Below are positions 5,941 through 9,842 of a DNA stretch of 9,842 bases, one piece after another. Within the stretch, counting starts at the first letter, position 1, and each line of letters begins with the position of its first letter. This DNA comes from Verrucomicrobiales bacterium (GTDB lineage: Bacteria > Verrucomicrobiota > Verrucomicrobiia > Verrucomicrobiales > DEV007), in assembly GCA_013911195.1 (NCBI GenBank), contig JACETS010000090.1, positions 1 through 9,842 on the forward strand, in the 5' to 3' direction. The notes beneath the pieces are model-generated. The model was not told where the DNA came from. It made no database searches and was given only the letters and a program-made list of their open reading frames with translations. Made by a program: the position numbers and the translations under genes.

Positions 5941-7806
5941 ATGAAAAAAATCCTAACTATTTTTTTTCTTCTCTCCCTTTTTTCTCTTTCCAATCTTTCG
6001 GCAAAACCAAATATTCTTTGGATTTCTGCTGAGGACATAGGTAGACATTTTGGATGTTATGGAGACCCGCATGCTATTACTCCAAATATAGACAAGCTTG
6101 CCACCGAAGGAACTCGTTTTACCAATGCCTACACCACGGCTGGTGTTTGTGCTCCGTGCAGAAGTGGAATAATCACGGGTATGTACCAGAATAGTATAGG
6201 AACTCACCACATGCGCTGTAACGCATCGCTTCCTAGTTGGCTTAAACCTTTTCCGATGTTACTCAGAAATTCAGGATATTATTGCACAAATAATTCTAAG
6301 ACTGATTATCAATTTTCAAAGCCATCAGTGAGAGAGATTTGGGATCAGAGTGGCTCCAGAGCTCACTGGAAAAATAGGAAAGACGGCCAGCCGTTTTTTG
6401 CTGTCTTCAATTATACAGGCTGTCACGAAAGTGGAATCGCATCTATAAATAAATATAAAGTTGTCACTGCTAATTTGAAACCTGATCAGAGACAAGATCC
6501 TGAAAAGATTTCAACACTGCCTCCTTATTATCCTGATACTCCGGTTGTCAGAGAAGATTGGAAGAGAAATTATGAGCTAATTACTGCGATGGATTCTTGG
6601 GCTGGATCTTTAATTAATGAAATTAAAGAGGCAGGTTTGTATGAGGACACGATAATTTTTTTCTGGTCTGATCATGGGGTGGGTTTACCTAGGGCCAAGC
6701 GATGGCTTTATGATTCTGGAACACATGTTCCACTTATTGTTCGCATTCCTGGTCAGGAAGCTGGAAAAGTTGATACCCAATTAGTGAGTTCTATTGATTT
6801 CGGTCCAACTGTTCTAAATCTGGCGGGAGTTGAATATTCCAAAAAATTGCAGGGGAGAGCCTTTCTTGGTGACAATCTTTCTTCTCCTAGGAGATATATT
6901 TTTGGAGCAAGAGATAGAATGGATGAGAGATATGATATTATTCGTGCAGTGTTTGATGGTCGCTTTCGCTACATACGAAACTTTGAACCTTTAAAGCCTT
7001 ATTATCAGTATATGAATACGCCCGAAAAGGGGGCCACAATGAGAGAAATAAGAAGGGCTGAAAAAAATTCCAATCTTAGTCAGGTAGGTAAGCTTTTTTC
7101 ATCAGGAATAAAGCCTGTTGAAGAGCTCTACGATTTAGCAAAAGATCCTCATGAAATAAATAATTTGGCTAGTAATTCTCAACATGTATCTACGATTAAA
7201 AAATTGAGAGAAGTGATGTCCAATTGGCAATCAAGTATTGGAGACGTTGGATTGATTCCTGAAGCGGAAATTGAGATCCAAGAAAAAAAATCAGGTTCGA
7301 GGTTTGAAATAATGAACGGCAGTGAATCTGACACTGATCAAATTGAGAAATTAGTAAGTGTGGCCACTAAAGCTTCCGAGGGTCTGTCGGCTTTGCCAGA
7401 TTTAATGAATGCTTCAAATAGTAAAGATCCCGTGATTCGTTATTGGGCAATGACAGGCATTGGTAATATTGGCGAAAAGGCTGGTTCAAAAGCAGAGAAA
7501 ATCGCGATTGAGGCGATGAAGGATAATTCTCCAAGTGTAAGGATCGCCGCGGCTAGAGCAGTTGCCAAATTCGGTCAATTAAACTTAAACTCTGCTCTTG
7601 AAGTGTTAAAAGATGAACTAAAATCAGATCATCAATGGGGCCGGCTAGCCACAACTATAGTCATAGACGAAATGGATGAGGATGCTCGTCCGTTGATAAA
7701 TGACCTGAAGAAGGTTCTAAAGACCCGTCAGCCAAATAAATATATTATCAGAGTAGCAAATCGTGCCTTAAATGATTTGCTTGGAACTAACAATCAGGTT
7801 CCTTAA
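5941..7806 (+). CDS. Secreted S1-family sulfatase with C-terminal HEAT-like repeats
   Basis: A 621-residue exported sulfatase with a signal peptide at about 1-21 (cleavage near NLSA). The sulfatase domain starts PNILWISAEDIG (23-34), with metal-ligand candidates Glu31 and Asp32. The formylglycine motif is CAPCR at 70-74 (Cys70 would be oxidised by an FGE/anSME-type maturase); position 4 is Cys where Ser or Ala is usual, though the C-x-P-x-R pattern is kept. SDHGVG (243-248) supplies further metal ligands, Asp244 and His245. The usual GKWH block after the formylglycine site is replaced by NNSKTDYQF (117-125), keeping the lysine but not the histidine. GTHVPLIV (260-267) and EELYDLAKDP (394-403) are typical late sulfatase blocks. 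Residues 484-615 contain about four helical repeats with HEAT-like PxVRxxAxxAxxxxG patterns. The predicted role is removal of sulfate from a sugar in the periplasm or outside the cell; the substrate is unknown. A paralogue follows 49 bp downstream. Confidence 0.9.
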   Translation: MKKILTIFFLLSLFSLSNLSAKPNILWISAEDIGRHFGCYGDPHAITPNIDKLATEGTRFTNAYTTAGVCAPCRSGIITGMYQNSIGTHHMRCNASLPSWLKPFPMLLRNSGYYCTNNSKTDYQFSKPSVREIWDQSGSRAHWKNRKDGQPFFAVFNYTGCHESGIASINKYKVVTANLKPDQRQDPEKISTLPPYYPDTPVVREDWKRNYELITAMDSWAGSLINEIKEAGLYEDTIIFFWSDHGVGLPRAKRWLYDSGTHVPLIVRIPGQEAGKVDTQLVSSIDFGPTVLNLAGVEYSKKLQGRAFLGDNLSSPRRYIFGARDRMDERYDIIRAVFDGRFRYIRNFEPLKPYYQYMNTPEKGATMREIRRAEKNSNLSQVGKLFSSGIKPVEELYDLAKDPHEINNLASNSQHVSTIKKLREVMSNWQSSIGDVGLIPEAEIEIQEKKSGSRFEIMNGSESDTDQIEKLVSVATKASEGLSALPDLMNASNSKDPVIRYWAMTGIGNIGEKAGSKAEKIAIEAMKDNSPSVRIAAARAVAKFGQLNLNSALEVLKDELKSDHQWGRLATTIVIDEMDEDARPLINDLKKVLKTRQPNKYIIRVANRALNDLLGTNNQVP

Positions 7807-7855
7807 TTGTTAATTTATCTTCTCTATAATCAAATATCTCTTTAATTCAATTCAC
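7807..7855 (+). promoter_or_regulatory. Short gap between the sulfatase genes with a possible internal promoter
   Basis: The 49 bp between the two sulfatase genes contains a consensus TATAAT at 7825-7830, about 25 nt before the next ATG. A TTAAT-type hexamer 16 bp upstream (7803-7808) is a weak -35. The gap is short enough for co-transcription, so the second gene may be read both from the upstream promoter and from here. In such AT-rich DNA a chance TATAAT is likely. No terminator or Shine-Dalgarno is seen. Confidence 0.3.
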
Positions 7856-9842
7856 ATGAACGTCTTTAAAATTATTACTTTATTATTCTTTCATTCCATT
7901 CTGTTTGTTTGCGCATCTGGGGAATGGATTGAGTTATTTGATGGCAAGTCGACTAAGGGTTGGCAACCTCGATCTGAGGTCGTTTCATTTGAAGCTAAAG
8001 ATGGTGAGTTGTACCTCTTAAGTAAAACTAACTGTTGGGTGACTACGGACATTCAGATGAGTGATTTTGAAGCCGAGATAGAAGTTCTTATGCCTGAATA
8101 TGAAGGTTTTAATTCTGGACTAGCTTTTCGTTGTGTAGGAAAGAAAGGTCGCCCTAAGGGCTATCAGTGTGAAATAGATAGGAAAAAACCAGCTGGTATT
8201 TACGGTATTGGCAACGGTGGTTGGTTATATCCTGGAAAAGGAGAAGGGAAAGAATTTGAAGATAAAATTAAAGGTCATTTTAAAAAAGATGATTGGAATC
8301 ATTTTAAAGTTAGGGCTGTTGGTCAAAGAATTCAGACTTGGTTAAACGGGCATCCGGTTGCAGATATTGAGCATGGAAAAATATTGAAAGGATATTTTGG
8401 CATTCAGCATCATGGAAAGGGTGGAGTTGTAAGATTTAAAAACATAAGAGCGCGTCAAATTTCTACAAAAGAGAGTTCACAAAAAATTTTAGAAAGACCT
8501 AACATATTATGGATAACGGCTGAAGATATGAGCCCAACATTAGGTTGTTATGGTGACAGTTATGCCATTACTCCTAATATTGATAAATTGGCAAATTTAT
8601 CTACGAGATACTCAAATGCTTTTGCATCCTCTCCTGTTTGTTCTCCTTCTAGATCTGTCCTTATTACGGGAATGCACAATGTGTCCACCGGAACACATCA
8701 GATGCGATCAGGGTTCCCGTTGCCAAAGGGAGTTAAAGGGTTTCCGGCCTATTTAAGAAATGCGGGCTATTTCACAACGAATAATGTTAAAACTGATTAT
8801 AACACTAGTGATGCTCAACGATTGATTGATGAGTCATGGGACGAATCGAGTTCAAAGGCTCATTGGAGAAACCAAAATCGTAGAAAGAATCAGCCATTTT
8901 TTTCTGTTTTTAACATTATGACTAGCCATCAGTCCCGAACTATGGTCTGGCCGTATTCTGTTTTTAAAAAGCATGTCCAATCGAAGTTGTCGGCTTCAGA
9001 AATTCACGACCCCAAAAATGCTCCAGTTCCTGAATATTATCCTGACACCCCATTAATAAGGAAAAATATAGCGCGGTACTATGACTGTGTTACTGCCATG
9101 GATAAACGAGTTGGTGAAATTATGAGTCAGTTAAAAGAGGATGGATTAGTAAACGACACGATTGTCTTTTTCTTTTCGGATCATGGTTCTGGCATGCCTC
9201 GTCATAAGAGACTCTTGCATGATACTGGCATGAAGGTGGCGATGTTAGTGCACATCCCTGAAAAATGGAAAAATCTCAGACCAACTATACCTGGTGCTTT
9301 CTCAGATCGATTAATCAGTTTTGTTGATTTTGCTCCGACGGTTCTTGGTTTGGTGGGAGTTCAATCTCCTGAATATATGCAAGGACTACCTTTTATTGGA
9401 GCTAATTCAAACATGGAAAGAAAGTACGTGCATGGCAACAGAGACAGAGTAGATGAGGTTTTTGATTGTTCTCGATCAGTGAGAAATAAAAGGTGGTTGT
9501 ACATAAGAAATTACAACCCACATCTTTCTTGGAGTCAGCCCTCTGTATTTTCTGATCTTGGAGAAATCCGGCACGAAATTTCTCAAAAATACAATGAGAA
9601 CATTGATGCTGCCACAAAAGCCCAAAAGCATTTTTCATCAGCTAATAAACCAATTGAAGAATTATACGATTGTGATGCCGATCCGGACAATGTTCGAAAT
9701 TTAATTTCGACAAACCTATCGAAGGAAACTAGCGAAATACTCAGTAACTTACGAAAGGAGTTAATTGATTATCGAGAGTCTGTTGGAGATTTGGGAGCTC
9801 TTCCTGAAAGTGAAATGCGTCGTTGGGTGAAGACAGAAAGAA
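7856..9842 (+). CDS. Secreted DUF1080 (3-keto-disaccharide hydrolase-like)-sulfatase fusion, 3' end outside the window
   Basis: One uninterrupted frame of 662 codons runs from ATG 7856 to the window edge with no stop. Residues 1-20 are a signal peptide (hydrophobic core IITLLFFHSILFVCA). Residues about 23-200 match DUF1080/PF06439, a concanavalin-like fold found in 3-keto-glycoside hydrolases: WIELFDGKSTKGW (24-36), KDGELYLLS (48-56), GFNSGLAFR (84-92), GYQCEID (102-108), DWNHFKVRA (146-154) and a closing VVRFKNIRAR (191-200). A short linker leads into a sulfatase domain: PNILWITAEDM (215-225), formylglycine motif CSPSR (262-266, Cys262), SDHGSG (441-446, Asp442 and His443) and EELYDCDADP (601-610). 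The GKWH block is replaced by NNVKTDYN (309-316). The sulfatase half is clearly paralogous to the upstream gene, with near-identical blocks such as AITPNIDKLA and YYPDTP. HEAT-like repeats may follow beyond the edge. The enzyme could act on oxidised and sulfated sugars, or the DUF1080 part may only bind glycan. Confidence 0.85.
   Translation, partial: MNVFKIITLLFFHSILFVCASGEWIELFDGKSTKGWQPRSEVVSFEAKDGELYLLSKTNCWVTTDIQMSDFEAEIEVLMPEYEGFNSGLAFRCVGKKGRPKGYQCEIDRKKPAGIYGIGNGGWLYPGKGEGKEFEDKIKGHFKKDDWNHFKVRAVGQRIQTWLNGHPVADIEHGKILKGYFGIQHHGKGGVVRFKNIRARQISTKESSQKILERPNILWITAEDMSPTLGCYGDSYAITPNIDKLANLSTRYSNAFASSPVCSPSRSVLITGMHNVSTGTHQMRSGFPLPKGVKGFPAYLRNAGYFTTNNVKTDYNTSDAQRLIDESWDESSSKAHWRNQNRRKNQPFFSVFNIMTSHQSRTMVWPYSVFKKHVQSKLSASEIHDPKNAPVPEYYPDTPLIRKNIARYYDCVTAMDKRVGEIMSQLKEDGLVNDTIVFFFSDHGSGMPRHKRLLHDTGMKVAMLVHIPEKWKNLRPTIPGAFSDRLISFVDFAPTVLGLVGVQSPEYMQGLPFIGANSNMERKYVHGNRDRVDEVFDCSRSVRNKRWLYIRNYNPHLSWSQPSVFSDLGEIRHEISQKYNENIDAATKAQKHFSSANKPIEELYDCDADPDNVRNLISTNLSKETSEILSNLRKELIDYRESVGDLGALPESEMRRWVKTER

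Noticed and set aside
5953..6210. Minus-strand open frame of 85 codons
   Set aside because: It overlaps the signal peptide and formylglycine region of the sulfatase on the opposite strand; the low-complexity lysine-rich end mirrors the hydrophobic signal sequence.
8550..8756. Open frame of 68 codons on the plus strand
   Set aside because: It lies wholly inside the DUF1080-sulfatase frame in a different reading frame, and its composition (runs of Leu) has no family resemblance.
9402..9638. Minus-strand open frame of 78 codons
   Set aside because: It is antisense to the well-supported sulfatase coding sequence, with no recognisable motif or start signal.

Overview
The window reads as a stretch of an AT-rich, probably marine, bacterial chromosome from the PVC superphylum. 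Verrucomicrobiota is the best guess, with Planctomycetota or Lentisphaerota as alternatives. The guess rests on gene content: secreted S1 sulfatases with HEAT-repeat tails, a DUF1080 (PF06439) domain, a secreted Asp-box sialidase-like protein, an FG-GAP/VCBS-type exported protein and a periplasmic esterase-like alpha/beta hydrolase. It is an inference and no phylogenetic marker is present. None of the seven visible start codons is preceded by a recognisable Shine-Dalgarno sequence.

Layout. (1) Positions 1-152, minus strand: the first 50 codons of an exported protein that resembles FG-GAP/VCBS-type proteins. (2) 252-1397, plus strand: a secreted sialidase-like beta-propeller with five Asp-boxes. 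(3) 1430-2569, minus strand: an exported alpha/beta hydrolase, convergent with the sialidase. (4) 2820-4316, plus strand: a cryptochrome/photolyase of the DPRP (bacterial (6-4) photolyase-like) family. (5) 4331-5758, minus strand: a class I CPD photolyase, tail to tail with the previous gene and 14 bp from it. (6) 5941-7806, plus strand: a secreted sulfatase with C-terminal HEAT-like repeats. (7) 7856-9842, plus strand, running off the window: a single reading frame in which a DUF1080 domain is fused to a second sulfatase. It has no stop inside the window, so a search limited to stop-terminated ORFs would miss it.

Two themes emerge. The flanks are a polysaccharide-degradation neighbourhood in which exported enzymes would remove sulfate, ester groups and terminal acidic sugars from a sulfated glycan; the substrate cannot be named from sequence. 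The middle is a light-dependent DNA repair pair. If the family assignments hold, one enzyme acts on (6-4) photoproducts and the other on cyclobutane dimers, so together they would cover the two main UV lesions. Each photolyase gene has a short perfect dyad upstream next to a possible -35 element.

I saw no tRNA, rRNA, CRISPR array, insertion sequence, phage gene or convincing intrinsic terminator. No intergenic stretch exceeds 300 bp. I did not find a clearly new biological system. The most notable items are the DUF1080-sulfatase fusion, the photolyase pair, and the loss of the usual Fe-S cysteine loop in the DPRP-family photolyase.
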